64,000 nucleotides of DNA. Source: Achromobacter denitrificans NBRC 15125. Its GTDB lineage: Bacteria > Pseudomonadota > Gammaproteobacteria > Burkholderiales > Burkholderiaceae_B. Location of the stretch: NCBI RefSeq assembly GCF_001571365.1, contig NZ_BCTQ01000003.1, positions 62,001 through 126,000 on the forward strand. Direction: 5' to 3'. A model generated the notes under the pieces. The model was not told where the DNA came from and ran no database searches. It saw only the letters and a list, made by a program, of their open reading frames with translations. Position numbers and translations under genes: made by a program. Positions 44,901 to 53,632 of the stretch are shown one piece after another. Numbering within the stretch: position 1 is the first letter of the stretch; every line of letters starts with the position of its first letter.

Positions 44901-45883
44901 CCAAGCTCAAGATCTTGATGCTCTCCACCGCGGATTAGCTCAGCTTCTTGCTGATCTTCGGAACGCCACCGCCAGGAGAAAATTCTTGCGACGCGCTCCC
45001 AGAACACCGTGTCAGCTGCCGCTGAGTCAGGCAGTTTTTGTTCCATCCGATGTTCGTCCTCCAGTATCTTCAATTCCGCGATCAAAGCGTTTTTGTCGAT
45101 ATGGTCAAAGAACGACTTGATGTCCAGAGACACCACAAACAGCTCCTGCCGTGGCCGCAAGTGAGGGGCCAGTTCTGCACAGATTCGACGGGAGCGAGAG
45201 AGGAACGCCCGATAATCCTGGAAATATTGGCGATATGTTCTGCTGTTGCCCCATGAAAATTGAGCTCGGGGTCGAACACCAGTATTGACGGCCCATGTGC
45301 AGTGCAGGCGGTTTCCGTAGCTCACCACACCGCTTGCACGCATTGCCACTAAATCATTGTTTGTCGTATCGCCTTGTGCGGACTCCACAGCCTCCGCCAA
45401 GCACATCATCACCGTCGTCGCCAAAGTCTGATCACGAATGGACAGATGGGACAGCGGTCGCAACTTCAGACGCGGCAGATCTTGTCGTAGCTGTTCGCCA
45501 GGCGCTTCTGACTGATATGATTCGGTAGGTATCCAGTCCTCAAATGTCGGCTCGGAACCCAGGTCATCGAGGTCAAGGTCCAACAACTGGTCGAACGAGG
45601 TAATGATTGGTGCCGGGCGAAACCCCCAGCGCGCGTTCTTGGGTGCGGGAACGAGTAACAGGTCCTTCGGTCGGAAATCGACATGGCAGACCTCCGCCGC
45701 CCAACGTATCAGTTGGTTCTCTAGGTCGATGGTCGAAGCATCTAGTTCCAGAACATCGGCGTACCAGTTGTGCCGGCGGACGTAAGTGTGCGACTTTTTC
45801 CAGGCCTGTGCGAGCACAACTACATCACAAAGTTTCTCACCCCTCGGCGGAAGGCCTTGATACTCTTCTTTGACGATAGACAC
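41906..45883 (-). CDS. DRT type 1-like antiphage reverse transcriptase fused to a nitrilase domain
   Basis: A 1,325-residue fusion. The reverse transcriptase lies at about residues 100-420: motif A VVSLDIKSFFDHID with Asp254, QGLVASGFLANAYL, and the catalytic YVDD at 373-376. A long helical middle follows. The C-terminal 300 residues form a carbon-nitrogen hydrolase (nitrilase) domain with Glu1107 in FPELAVHP and nucleophile Cys1209 in AAAICYDATD. RT plus nitrilase is the mark of UG1/DRT type 1, a defence class. Both active sites look intact. It diverges from the SIR2-APAZ gene over a 620-base gap. UG5/UG6 RT-nitrilases are an alternative; a phylogeny would decide. Confidence 0.87.
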   Translation of the reverse strand: MSIVKEEYQGLPPRGEKLCDVVVLAQAWKKSHTYVRRHNWYADVLELDASTIDLENQLIRWAAEVCHVDFRPKDLLLVPAPKNARWGFRPAPIITSFDQLLDLDLDDLGSEPTFEDWIPTESYQSEAPGEQLRQDLPRLKLRPLSHLSIRDQTLATTVMMCLAEAVESAQGDTTNNDLVAMRASGVVSYGNRLHCTWAVNTGVRPRAQFSWGNSRTYRQYFQDYRAFLSRSRRICAELAPHLRPRQELFVVSLDIKSFFDHIDKNALIAELKILEDEHRMEQKLPDSAAADTVFWERVARIFSWRWRSEDQQEAELIRGGEHQDLELGLPQGLVASGFLANAYLVRFDREMQKSVADGAMVGDEVKLLDYCRYVDDMRLVVEAKSVPGGLGQAAVLEHVKRHVTLVLKEHCHRIGAQRVLELSLEKCVTTSYRAISAQSHASGLMEMLNAELSGTFDLESLAQAAGGLEGLLWVSEQIESVADPKPSRLSLATVAVPNTDVRDDTVKRFVATRIAQLMRHRLAMTDLESPVGSGETTNDQVTQGVVLSHEFESTARKLIKCWAENPALVLLLRCGLDLFPHPRLLSPVIEALSIKLFDVAADLDTGKRRQVRVAEYILADLLRAGAVETGFRDPEEYPDGVDIQGFREDLGGIARRVLTERTSSPWYLRQQARLYLASIGDSSLAAMVEVAAEVQMYAALQRAALFEPMQGEALKEAIPLAIVAQQLQPNARRFGVWLSEGLRCTDDEGIREAVVRSVALSRPDLLMAALNGRRASNWRQFVPPALVQANKRSNSSRRHPAKLKSTLPLLQIISESNNLFDQENALLMLADALLRHPDAEEKLSAGKSAADIVLRCEDWSKLPELPEQPGFLHVESIEGDDATNPLYASPPWVVPEKAWLYGLGRILRSALTGEFDFTSRRYLVTEDVGRYSGLRSTWFKRRFGLLNSGRGLLNEPGPVSPWLSSLLSTLLQWPGVEFRANAALAAGDVRTAAELLVLVQERIVVQRGLFGRRSKTPMYVVPVDDHEPLQDRPLRVAIIQPMRPWREEFNDKDPTHWTPGTLAGHRRHLAEVCRLAHQKLKTWASASSAIASDKTDGPMVDVILFPELAVHPEHVFLLRRLSDKVRANIFTGLTFLHSHKAGGTVNQGLWLIRTESSAHGRAFQYAWQGKQHPMKDEVRMGVRGHRPHVTLVELPIGAKSRTRIAAAICYDATDLDLVADLRDRSDMFLVAALNQDVQTFDNMVAALHFHMYQPVVLANSGEFGGSTAQVPLPKHERLIAHVHGNQQVAVSVFEVDPSLFKSTSATKAPKVLKTPPAGYKGRPDN

Positions 45884-46505
45884 CCAACTCCCCTTCGTTC
45901 TTGTTGCGTTCGATTCTCTGGGCTAGCGCTCAGATCAAGGCAAACTCCTATAGTTTAGAGGAGAGCTGTCGCTTGAAGAACAGTATTCATTTGCCGAGCC
46001 GGACGACAACTCCAGTACGACTCCAGCCTTTAAGGTCAGCCATAAATCGAGACCAGCCTTCACCGGACGCTGGAGCAAACCAAATGAACTGCCGCTTTTG
46101 GCCGGAAGGGTATACGCCTGCAACTGACGGGCAGTGTCTGCAGTTCACCTGATACCCGTGCTGAGCCATCACCAGCGTCAATGCTCAGATGGCCGTTATG
46201 GGGCTTGAACGATGGGCCGCGATGCGGCTACGAGCAGCGGCAATCGCTGCAAAGTCACCACTAGGGGCGAGGCCGTTCTAGGTTGCAAACTGGATCCGGC
46301 CACCGGCAGGCCTGATTGGGCACATCGCTTTAACGTGTGAAGGGGAATGACCTGGCCCATGACGCGTCATCTGGTTAGATGAAACATGCAGTCTAGGTAT
46401 TCAGTTGCGCGATGTTTTCCCCAGTTGTATACGATAGGTGATTAAAAGCGGCGTTATCTAAGCTATATTGGAAGCTCTTCAAATCAGCAAGCCGCATAGC
46501 GGAAG
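45884..46505. other. Divergent gap between the DRT and SIR2-APAZ genes
   Basis: About 620 bases with no convincing gene on either strand. The right part is A/T-richer and holds likely promoter words for the SIR2-APAZ gene (GCTATATTGG near 46,463). Some DRT systems are templated by a structured RNA beside the gene; I see no strong stem here that would prove one. Confidence 0.4.
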
Positions 46506-48425
46506 GTGCAGTCTCATTCCAAAAAAAGGGGCGTTGTGACGCAGTCGTTTCCGAGCATTTCAGCCGCGCAGTTCTCCACTGCTCTTGCCTTGCGGCCCAA
46601 CCTCGTAGCCTGGTTCCTTGGTGCCGGAGCCTCCGCCGCCTCCGGAATTCCCACCGGCTACGACATGATCCGGAACTTCAAAGCAGAAATCTTCTGCCGA
46701 GAAAACAACCTATCCCCTAGAGAAATAGACACAGGTGACCAAGTCTGGCTTGAGCGGATCGACCGCTTCTTTCGCCAGACATCCATCCTCCCCCCGGATG
46801 GCGATCCAAACGAATACGCTGCAGCCTTCGAAGCGGTGTACCCCCAGCCACGGCACCGCCGCCAGTACATCGACGACGCTATCTCCAAGGGCACACCATG
46901 TTTTGGACATCGCGTGCTTGGCAGCCTGATTGCGGCACAGAAGGTCGACTGCGTATTCACAACCAACTTTGACCCGCTGGTTGAGGACGCTGCGGGTGCT
47001 GCGAACAACCTATTGTCTGTTGAGGCGCGCGCACGACCGACAGTTGCTGGCATTGACTCCGGTGAACGGGCGTTGCGATGCCTGAGGGAATCGGATTGGC
47101 CGCTTGTTGCCAAATTGCATGGTGACTACCAGTCCGTTTCCATCAAGATCACTGGGACTGAGCTTGAAAAGCAAGATGACAGCATGAGACACGTCTTGGT
47201 CGAGGCCAGCCAGCGCTTTGGCATGGTGTTCGTCGGGTACAGCGGCCGCGACTCATCCGTGATGGAGGCCTTGGCTTCGGTGCTTCGGGAGCCAGATGCG
47301 TTTCCCAATGGCTTGTACTGGGTGACTTCTTCTACTTCGAAGCTGCTGCCTGCGGTCACGCAATTCCTGGAAGCTGCGCACATCGCCGGCGTGGACGTCG
47401 CTGTCGTTGAATGCAAGACCTTCGATGAGCTTGCTGCGGATGTCATCAAGCGGCTAGAACTACCAAAGCTCCTCATGGATCATGTCATGCAGGCGCATCC
47501 AGAGCCACGCCTAGTTCCTGTGGTGCTTCCAGAGACAACCGCACTGCAATTTCCTGTGCTCAGGTACTCCGCTGTCCTGATCGAATCCATACCAAAAACT
47601 GCTCGGCGAATCGCCCTTACCCAAGCCACCACAACTCCGGTGGTGCGCGGCCTTCTCAGGGCCCATGGATGCAAGGCGGTCGTGGCCGCGAACGGTCACG
47701 AGCTCGCTGTGTTCGGACGCGACGAGGAGGTAATAGCGATACTAGGCCCTGATGGTGCAAAGCTTGATGGAACTATCGCCCTCGACCCCACCCGAGACAG
47801 TTGGGCGCTGGGCCTTCTTTACGATGCGTTGGTCAAGGCGCTATCGCGATACCGCCCACTCATCCCTCGTTACAAGAGGGCCGGTCACTCGTTGATCGTG
47901 GCGACGCAAAGGGAGGGGGATGACCCGGAGCGCGTCCGTCGGCAAGAGCAAGATCTCGCTCAACTGCGGTTCGCTTATGGGGGGCCTGTCACAGGCACCG
48001 TTCAGAAGCTTGGTTTCCCTTTTCAAGAGGGCATTTTCCTGAAGCTTGAGCAAATCGAGGGGCGCTGGTGGTGCGGCTTCGAGCCTTACACGTTTGTTGA
48101 CATTCCGCGAGATCCTGGGGTGGATAAAGGCATGTATGGCGAGACCGCCGCTGCAGAGCGTGATGCGCTGGGCCGATTCTTCGACGCGAGAGGAGGCGAC
48201 CCCGCAGGTGATTGGCGTAGAGAACGCTGGGCACAGAAGTACAACAAAAACTGGGCGTCCATCATCGATGCGTGGACCAAACTACTGACCACCACTAGAG
48301 ATGGTTCAGTCCGTGCCTTTAATCTTGGAGACGGCGAGGGTGTAGACGCTACCTTTGCACTCTCTACGTTTACGGGCTGGAGTCGGCCGGCCCACCAGCA
48401 CGACTACTTTGACAGGACCAAGTAA
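46506..48425 (+). CDS. SIR2-APAZ effector of a short prokaryotic Argonaute system (SPARSA-type)
   Basis: NADase subunit of a short Argonaute defence complex, 639 residues from a GTG at 46,506; a GTG at 46,536 with AGGGG upstream is as likely. The SIR2 domain covers about residues 30-300: NAD-binding GAGAS at 39-43, TTNFD with Asn154, KLHGD with His205, and VFVGYSGRDSSVME. The rest should be the APAZ domain that pairs with Argonaute. In studied systems, guide-directed target recognition unleashes NAD+ depletion and cell death. Its stop overlaps the Argonaute start by one base (TAATG). Active-site residues are intact. Confidence 0.88.
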   Translation: MQSHSKKRGVVTQSFPSISAAQFSTALALRPNLVAWFLGAGASAASGIPTGYDMIRNFKAEIFCRENNLSPREIDTGDQVWLERIDRFFRQTSILPPDGDPNEYAAAFEAVYPQPRHRRQYIDDAISKGTPCFGHRVLGSLIAAQKVDCVFTTNFDPLVEDAAGAANNLLSVEARARPTVAGIDSGERALRCLRESDWPLVAKLHGDYQSVSIKITGTELEKQDDSMRHVLVEASQRFGMVFVGYSGRDSSVMEALASVLREPDAFPNGLYWVTSSTSKLLPAVTQFLEAAHIAGVDVAVVECKTFDELAADVIKRLELPKLLMDHVMQAHPEPRLVPVVLPETTALQFPVLRYSAVLIESIPKTARRIALTQATTTPVVRGLLRAHGCKAVVAANGHELAVFGRDEEVIAILGPDGAKLDGTIALDPTRDSWALGLLYDALVKALSRYRPLIPRYKRAGHSLIVATQREGDDPERVRRQEQDLAQLRFAYGGPVTGTVQKLGFPFQEGIFLKLEQIEGRWWCGFEPYTFVDIPRDPGVDKGMYGETAAAERDALGRFFDARGGDPAGDWRRERWAQKYNKNWASIIDAWTKLLTTTRDGSVRAFNLGDGEGVDATFALSTFTGWSRPAHQHDYFDRTK

Positions 48426-49876
48426 TGGCAAGCCGCGCTCAAGCATCCCAACTCCCGCCATTTACCCTCTTGGATGAGCCGTTGCTCTCCTTTTCGCCAT
48501 CCGACCCTCAGCAGCAGCACGTACACCCCCTTCGGGGTTTGGCAAAATTCGGGCCTTACTCTAAGGGCTCCTTCAGCGGCTACACCTCGGAAGTACGGAT
48601 CGCGACCATTGGTCCTGAAAGCGCCTTCCGTCGCCGCGGCGAGTTGATGGCATCGCTGCGCAATTTGCATCGCCCAATTGACCGCACCGAGTACGTTCCT
48701 GACTACCCAGGCTTTGAGCCGCTCTTTGGGGTGAGGTTGGCGTCGGCGCCGGCAGCGCAGCACATCAAATGGCCGGACGTGGTCAGCCAGTTACCGGGCG
48801 CGGGAGACCTGCAGTCTCGGCTGGTTCAGGCGATGGAGTCGGCGTTGCGGCAACTCGACACCGCGCGCAACGAATTCGACGTCGCCTTGATCCACTTCCC
48901 GGACTCCTGGGCGCAGGCGACACGCACGAAGACCTTTGACGCGCATGATGTACTCAAGGCGCTGGGCGCGAAGTACAACATCCCGACTCAGGTGCTGAAC
49001 GACCGGGCCTTCACTTTTCCCTACAAGGCTCAGCTTGCTTGGCGCCTTGGCATTGCACTGTACGTCAAGGCATCGGGCACGCCTTGGAAGCTAGTGCCTC
49101 TTAAGGGCGTTCCAAACGACACTGCATACATAGGACTTGCATACGCGCTGAGGGGTGACCAGCGAGAGGCTCACTATGTGACCTGTTGCTCGCAGGTCTT
49201 CGACATGGACGGTGGCGGCATGCAGTTCGTGGCGTTTGAAGCACGCGATCCCGTTGTAGACCTTGCCGAGGCTCGCAGGAATCCGTTTCTGAGCCGTGAT
49301 GACATGCGTGCCGTCATAGCTCGAAGCTTGGGTCTCTACCAAGGCAGGAACGGTGGACAGTTGCCCAAACGGCTGGTGATCCACAAGACCACGGCCTTTA
49401 AAGAGCAGGAGATTGAAGGGGCCTTCGATGCCTTGGCCGGCGTGCCTGAAATCGAGTGCATCGAGGTAGGGGCGGCCTCATGCTGGAGAGGTGTCTGGCT
49501 AATTAAATCAGGACAGAGAAACGCACCCACCAAGCCGTCTGGGTACCCAGTGCCTCGAGGTACTATGGTCATTCGCTCGGGGAATTCAGCGCTCGTTTGG
49601 GTGGCTGGAAATGCCCCGCAAGCTTCTCCCAAAGGCGATTACTACCAGGGCGGTAAAAGCATCCCGAAGCCGCTACAACTGATTCGACATGCCGGCAGTG
49701 GGCCACTAGAGCTGATCGCCCATGAAGCATTGGCCATGACGAAGATGGACTGGAACAACGATGCTTTGTACGACCCCGTGCCTGTGAGTATCCGGTACTC
49801 TCAGAGGCTGGCACGGACCATTGCCAACGTGCCGGAGTTGCCTGGCAATGTCTATCCCTACCGACTTTTCATGTAA
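48425..49876 (+). CDS. Short prokaryotic Argonaute (MID-PIWI)
   Basis: A 483-residue Argonaute lacking PAZ and N domains, as short pAgos do (about 450-500). The PIWI fold is seen in FDVALIHFPDSW, IGLAYALRG, PKRLVIHKTTAFKEQEIEGA and WNNDALYDPVPVSIRYSQRL, ending in the hydrophobic YPYRLFM. The DEDX slicer tetrad is not evident, so it should bind guide and target without cutting. It acts as the guide-loaded sensor for the SIR2-APAZ protein encoded just before it and coupled by a one-base overlap. The 282 bases after it hold no gene. Confidence 0.9.
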   Translation: MASRAQASQLPPFTLLDEPLLSFSPSDPQQQHVHPLRGLAKFGPYSKGSFSGYTSEVRIATIGPESAFRRRGELMASLRNLHRPIDRTEYVPDYPGFEPLFGVRLASAPAAQHIKWPDVVSQLPGAGDLQSRLVQAMESALRQLDTARNEFDVALIHFPDSWAQATRTKTFDAHDVLKALGAKYNIPTQVLNDRAFTFPYKAQLAWRLGIALYVKASGTPWKLVPLKGVPNDTAYIGLAYALRGDQREAHYVTCCSQVFDMDGGGMQFVAFEARDPVVDLAEARRNPFLSRDDMRAVIARSLGLYQGRNGGQLPKRLVIHKTTAFKEQEIEGAFDALAGVPEIECIEVGAASCWRGVWLIKSGQRNAPTKPSGYPVPRGTMVIRSGNSALVWVAGNAPQASPKGDYYQGGKSIPKPLQLIRHAGSGPLELIAHEALAMTKMDWNNDALYDPVPVSIRYSQRLARTIANVPELPGNVYPYRLFM

Positions 49877-50158
49877 AAAAAGCGGCGAGAAGTAGACGAT
49901 ATGGGCTGCTGGAAGCAGCCTCTAGCCAGGTCTGAGTTGGGTCGAAACCGGCAGTACGGGTGATGGGAAAGCGACCGATGGCGTACACACGTTGAGTCAC
50001 GGAAGCCTTGTGACCGCAGTACACCGGACAAGCGTTGTTGGCAACCAGATCCGGCATCGGAACTGAACAGCCGTTTTTGGCATGCAGCGGGAGTGCGCTT
50101 GGCCGCACCCCTCGTCAGCAACCGCTGCAGAGCAAACACTCCGCTTAGGACTGAGTCA

Positions 50159-51408
50159 TCAAGTACCGTTACCTCCCATAACAACCGCCAGTGAATACAC
50201 CACCGGCGCATACCTCTCTCCAACTCCCCAAGTATCAACCATATTCGCCCACTCCTGCAACATATGCCGCCGCGGCTCCGCATACTCCGCTTTGTTATAA
50301 ATCGACCGTGAAGACCGGCCACTTTCGTGCGCCAGACACTTCTCGACCCAATCCCCATTGAAACCAGCCTCATTAAGCAACGTAGACCCCGTTCGCCTCA
50401 AATCATGGACGGTGAATGACTCCAACGGCACCCCCGCAGCCTTCGCCTGCGCTGAAATCAGCTGCGTCACGCGATTCAGCGTCGCTTTGGACATACACCG
50501 ATCCGCGCTGTAGCGCGATGGCAATACGTACCTAGACCCAGCGGAATACGTGCGCAGCGCGATCATGATGTCGAGCGCCTGTGACGATAGATACACGTTG
50601 TGCGCCCTCCTCCCCTTCATGCGAGCTTTCGGGATGGTGCATACCGCCGCCTCGAAATCGACTTCATCCCAGGTTGCCTCGATCAATTCGCTCTTGCGTA
50701 CCAAGGTCAGCAGGATCAGCCGCAACGCGAGCCGGATCGCCGGATGGGTCGGGGCAAGCTCCAGCTGCCGGCACATCAGCTGAATTTCGTCAGGAGATAG
50801 CGCTCGATCTTTCGGTGCACATGTAGCAATAGACGCTGCGTTGACATCATCGGCGGGATTGCTCACCTTCTCTCCATGAAGGTGAGCGTAGCCGTAGATC
50901 AGCTTGATGATTTCACGGATGTTGAGCGCCACCGTGGGAGCCCCTCGCCCCTTTACGCGCAGGCATAGCGCACGCAAATCCTCCGCTTGCACCTCGCTCA
51001 AAAGGCGCTTCTTAAGATCGGTAGGATGTCTCGATCCAGCACGCTCTTGCGCATTGCCCGAGTCGTAGGGGCCATAGTCGCTCCGTAGAGCCAATTAGCA
51101 GCGTGATCACCGAAGGTCTTGAGCTCCGGCCCACGGGCTTTCTCGCGCTGTTTCTGGATGCCTGGGGAAATCCCATCGCGCACCAACCGCTTGGCGGCTG
51201 ACAGTTTGTCCCGTGCAGCGGCGAGCGAGATGCCGCCGAAGCCATAGCGGCCGAGGGTCAGCGTTTCGCGCCGGCCGTTGATGCCGTAGTCGTACCGGAA
51301 GGAGATGGACCCTGTCGGGGAGATGGCCACGTACATCCCATCTCGGTCAGCGACTTTGTAAAGGGTCGCGCGAGGTTTGAGGTTCCGCAGGGCGAAGTCT
51401 GTAAGCAT
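50159..51408 (-). pseudogene. P4-type tyrosine integrase, frameshifted
   Basis: Two frames form one integrase of about 415 residues. The N-terminal part (51,408 down to about 51,010) has the DUF4102 arm-binding domain: MLTDFALRNLKPRATLYKVA and GINGRRETLTLGRYG. The catalytic part (about 51,020 to 50,159) has Arg in TLVRKSELIEATW, HxxR in VHDLRRTGSTLL and Tyr in IYNKAEYAEPRR. They are joined by a one-base deletion near 51,008-51,020; the first frame stops at 50,998. No slippery heptamer is seen, so this is probably a mutation (or a sequencing error) rather than programmed frameshifting. Lying beside guaA, it is the enzyme expected to have inserted the island. Confidence 0.85.
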
Positions 51409-51997
51409 GTTGGTTTCCTGAATCGAGACGGCCGGTTGCCGTCATCAATCGTGAAACCTACAGATTTCCGCTCCACCCTGAGTGACTGGCCACTTGACCC
51501 ATGGTCGCATTCTGTCTCATGCGGTCCCAGGCTCCAGCTGCCTACATTCACCACATGCAAACGGCCGGTAAACCGGCCGAAAAACTGCGCAATGCCTCTT
51601 GCCTGCTTGTACGCAGCGACATGGCGCCCTAATCTATCCAAAACCAAGGAAACAACGACGACCGGCAAGAGACGAATGCCGTCACCAGCCACAAGACGTA
51701 CACCTGCCCGCCAACCCGCATGAAACCTGACTTTTTTGAGCGCGGCATACCGTGTCGCACGGTATCGGCAGACGGTATGGCGGTTAGCCTAGATTGGGCC
51801 TAGGCTGAGCGCGCTATTTCTACCGTCGCCAATACCGTCGAGTTCAGTGCTTGGCAACCATCGACTTCGAGAGGAACAAAAAGACGATTACCCTTTTTAA
51901 TCAATAGCTTAGAGATGGGTCACCAGGCTATATTTCATCAACTTGCACGTGCAAAATACGCGGCAAGTTGTTGATTTATAAGGATATTTTTTACCAC
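51409..51997. other. Island right end, gene-less, with inverted repeats and integrase-site words
   Basis: About 590 bases between the integrase start and guaA. It holds the right copy of the 74-bp repeat, ATACCGTG-TCG-CACGGTAT (51,747-51,765), GACGGTAT (51,771-51,778), AGCCTAG-N7-CTAGGCT (51,786-51,806), AATACCGTCG near 51,831, and a very A/T-rich final 90 bases. This looks like an attachment region with arm-type sites. No gene is seen. Confidence 0.55.
51559..51632 (+). repeat. 74-bp direct repeat, right copy
   Basis: Matches 32,243-32,316 in 72 of 74 bases, same orientation, with the same palindrome. The copy lies about 0.4 kb inside the right border. Flanking bases beyond the 74 differ from those of the left copy. 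Confidence 0.85.
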
Positions 51998-52016
51998 TCA
52001 CTCCCACTCAATCGTC
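51998..52016 (-). repeat. Right attachment repeat (attR) at the end of guaA
   Basis: TCACTCCCACTCAATCGTC encodes the last residues and stop of intact guaA and is the partner of the left repeat at 31,362-31,380. The A/T-rich bases directly to its left belong to the island. Confidence 0.85.
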
Positions 52017-53590
52017 GCCGGCGGCTTGCTCGACACGTCGTACACGACCCGGTTGATCCCGCGCACTTCATTGATGATGCGCGACGACACGCGCGCCAGC
52101 AGCGGATGCGGCAACGGCGCCCAGTCGGCGGTCATGAAGTCGAAGGTCTGCACGGCGCGCAAAGCCACAACGTACTCATACGTGCGCCCATCCCCCATCA
52201 CCCCCACCGACTTCACGGGCAGGAACACGGCGAAGGCTTGCGAGGTCAGCTCATACCAGGTCAGCCCGCTGGCCTCGTCCTTGGTATTACGCAGCTCTTC
52301 AATGAAGATCGCATCCGCGCGGCGCAGCAGTTCGGCGTATTCGTGCTTGACTTCGCCGAGGATGCGCACGCCCAGGCCGGGGCCGGGGAACGGGTGGCGG
52401 TAGACCATCTGCGGAGGCAGGCCGAGGGCCACGCCGAGTTCGCGGACTTCGTCCTTGAACAGTTCGCGCAGGGGCTCCAGCAGTTGCAGGTTCAGCGTGT
52501 CGGGCAGGCCGCCCACGTTGTGGTGCGACTTGATCGAGGTGGCCTTGCCGGTCTTGGCGCCAGCCGACTCGATGACGTCGGGGTAGATGGTGCCCTGGGC
52601 CAGCCACTTGGCGCTCTTCTGCTTGCCGGCCTGTTCCTGGAACACTTCGACGAATTCGCGGCCGATGATCTTGCGCTTGGCTTCGGGATCGGCCACGCCG
52701 GACAGCTTGCCCATGAACTGGGCGGTGGCGTCGACGTGGATGATCTTGACGCCCATGTTCTCGGCGAAGGTCTGCATGACCTGCTTGCCTTCGTCCAGGC
52801 GCAACAGGCCGTGGTCGACGAAGACGCAGGTGAGCTGGTCGCCGATGGCCTTGTGGATCAGCGCGGCGGCAACCGACGAGTCCACGCCGCCGGACAGGCC
52901 GAGGATGACTTCGTCGGTGCCGACTTGCTCGCGGATGCGGGCGACGGCTTCGGCCACGTAGTCGGGCATGTTCCAGTCGCCTTCGCAGCCGCAGATCTCG
53001 TTCACGAAGCGGGCCAGCATGGCCTTGCCCTGGACGGTGTGCGTGACTTCGGGGTGGAACTGCACGGCGTAGAAGTTGCGGTCTTCGTCGGCCATGCCGG
53101 CGATCGGGCAGGACGGCGTGGAGGCCATGAGCTTGAAGCCGGGGGGCAGCTCGGTGACCTTGTCGCCGTGGCTCATCCAGACCTTCAGCATGCCGTGACC
53201 TTCCGGCGTGGAGAAGTCTTCCAGGCCTTCCAGCAGCTTGGTATGGCCGTGGGCGCGGACTTCGGCGTAGCCGAATTCGCGGTGGTCGGAGAAGCTGACC
53301 ACGCCGCCCAGCTGTTGCGCCATGGACTGCATGCCGTAGCAGATGCCCAGCACGGGCACGCCCAGCTCGAACACGGCGTGGGGCACGCGCATGGAGCCTT
53401 CTTCGTAGGCGGAAGCATGGCTGCCCGACAGGATGATGCCCTTCAGGCCTTGCGCCATCTGTTCGCGCACGAAGGCGTCGTCGACGTCGCCCGGGTGCAC
53501 TTCGGAATACACGCCGGCTTCGCGGACGCGGCGGGCGATCAGTTGGGTGACTTGCGAACCGTAGTCGAGAATGAGGATGCGCTGGTGCAT
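51998..53590 (-). CDS. guaA: GMP synthase (glutamine-hydrolysing)
   Basis: Converts XMP to GMP with ATP and glutamine, the last step of guanine nucleotide synthesis. 530 residues. The glutamine amidotransferase domain comes first ([19 protein letters not shown], Cys nucleophile in GICYGMQ, His in QFHPEVTHT). The ATP-pyrophosphatase loop is [14 protein letters not shown] and the dimerisation domain ends in KPPATIEWE. The last codons double as the island attachment site and remain in frame. It follows guaB on the same strand, with a long hairpin between them. Its own terminator now lies 20.6 kb away across the island. Confidence 0.98.
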   Translation of the reverse strand: MHQRILILDYGSQVTQLIARRVREAGVYSEVHPGDVDDAFVREQMAQGLKGIILSGSHASAYEEGSMRVPHAVFELGVPVLGICYGMQSMAQQLGGVVSFSDHREFGYAEVRAHGHTKLLEGLEDFSTPEGHGMLKVWMSHGDKVTELPPGFKLMASTPSCPIAGMADEDRNFYAVQFHPEVTHTVQGKAMLARFVNEICGCEGDWNMPDYVAEAVARIREQVGTDEVILGLSGGVDSSVAAALIHKAIGDQLTCVFVDHGLLRLDEGKQVMQTFAENMGVKIIHVDATAQFMGKLSGVADPEAKRKIIGREFVEVFQEQAGKQKSAKWLAQGTIYPDVIESAGAKTGKATSIKSHHNVGGLPDTLNLQLLEPLRELFKDEVRELGVALGLPPQMVYRHPFPGPGLGVRILGEVKHEYAELLRRADAIFIEELRNTKDEASGLTWYELTSQAFAVFLPVKSVGVMGDGRTYEYVVALRAVQTFDFMTADWAPLPHPLLARVSSRIINEVRGINRVVYDVSSKPPATIEWE

Positions 53591-53632
53591 GGAGACTCTA
53601 CCGGTAATGAATGAAATCGCAGTAAATAAAAC

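Larger units (their letters stand above)
31362..52016. mobile_element. Defence genomic island inserted in the 3' end of guaA (about 20.6 kb)
   Basis: The element is bounded by 19-bp imperfect repeats of the guaA end and carries a tyrosine integrase (frameshifted) 0.6 kb from the guaA-side border. The insertion leaves guaA a complete reading frame. The cargo is a Shango-type trio, an AbiE pair, a DRT type 1-like reverse transcriptase, a SIR2-APAZ/short Argonaute pair and several decayed toxin genes. Base composition is visibly more A/T-rich than the flanks. The guaA 3' end is a known integration hotspot for islands. No conjugation or replication genes are seen, so any transfer would need help. 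Confidence 0.85.

Noticed and set aside
49904-49920. GGCTGCT-GGA-AGCAGCC hairpin after the Argonaute gene as a terminator
   Set aside because: No T run follows, and the stem is only seven bases.
50998-51020. Programmed frameshift to make full integrase
   Set aside because: No slippery heptamer or downstream stem is visible at the frame junction; a one-base deletion explains it more simply.
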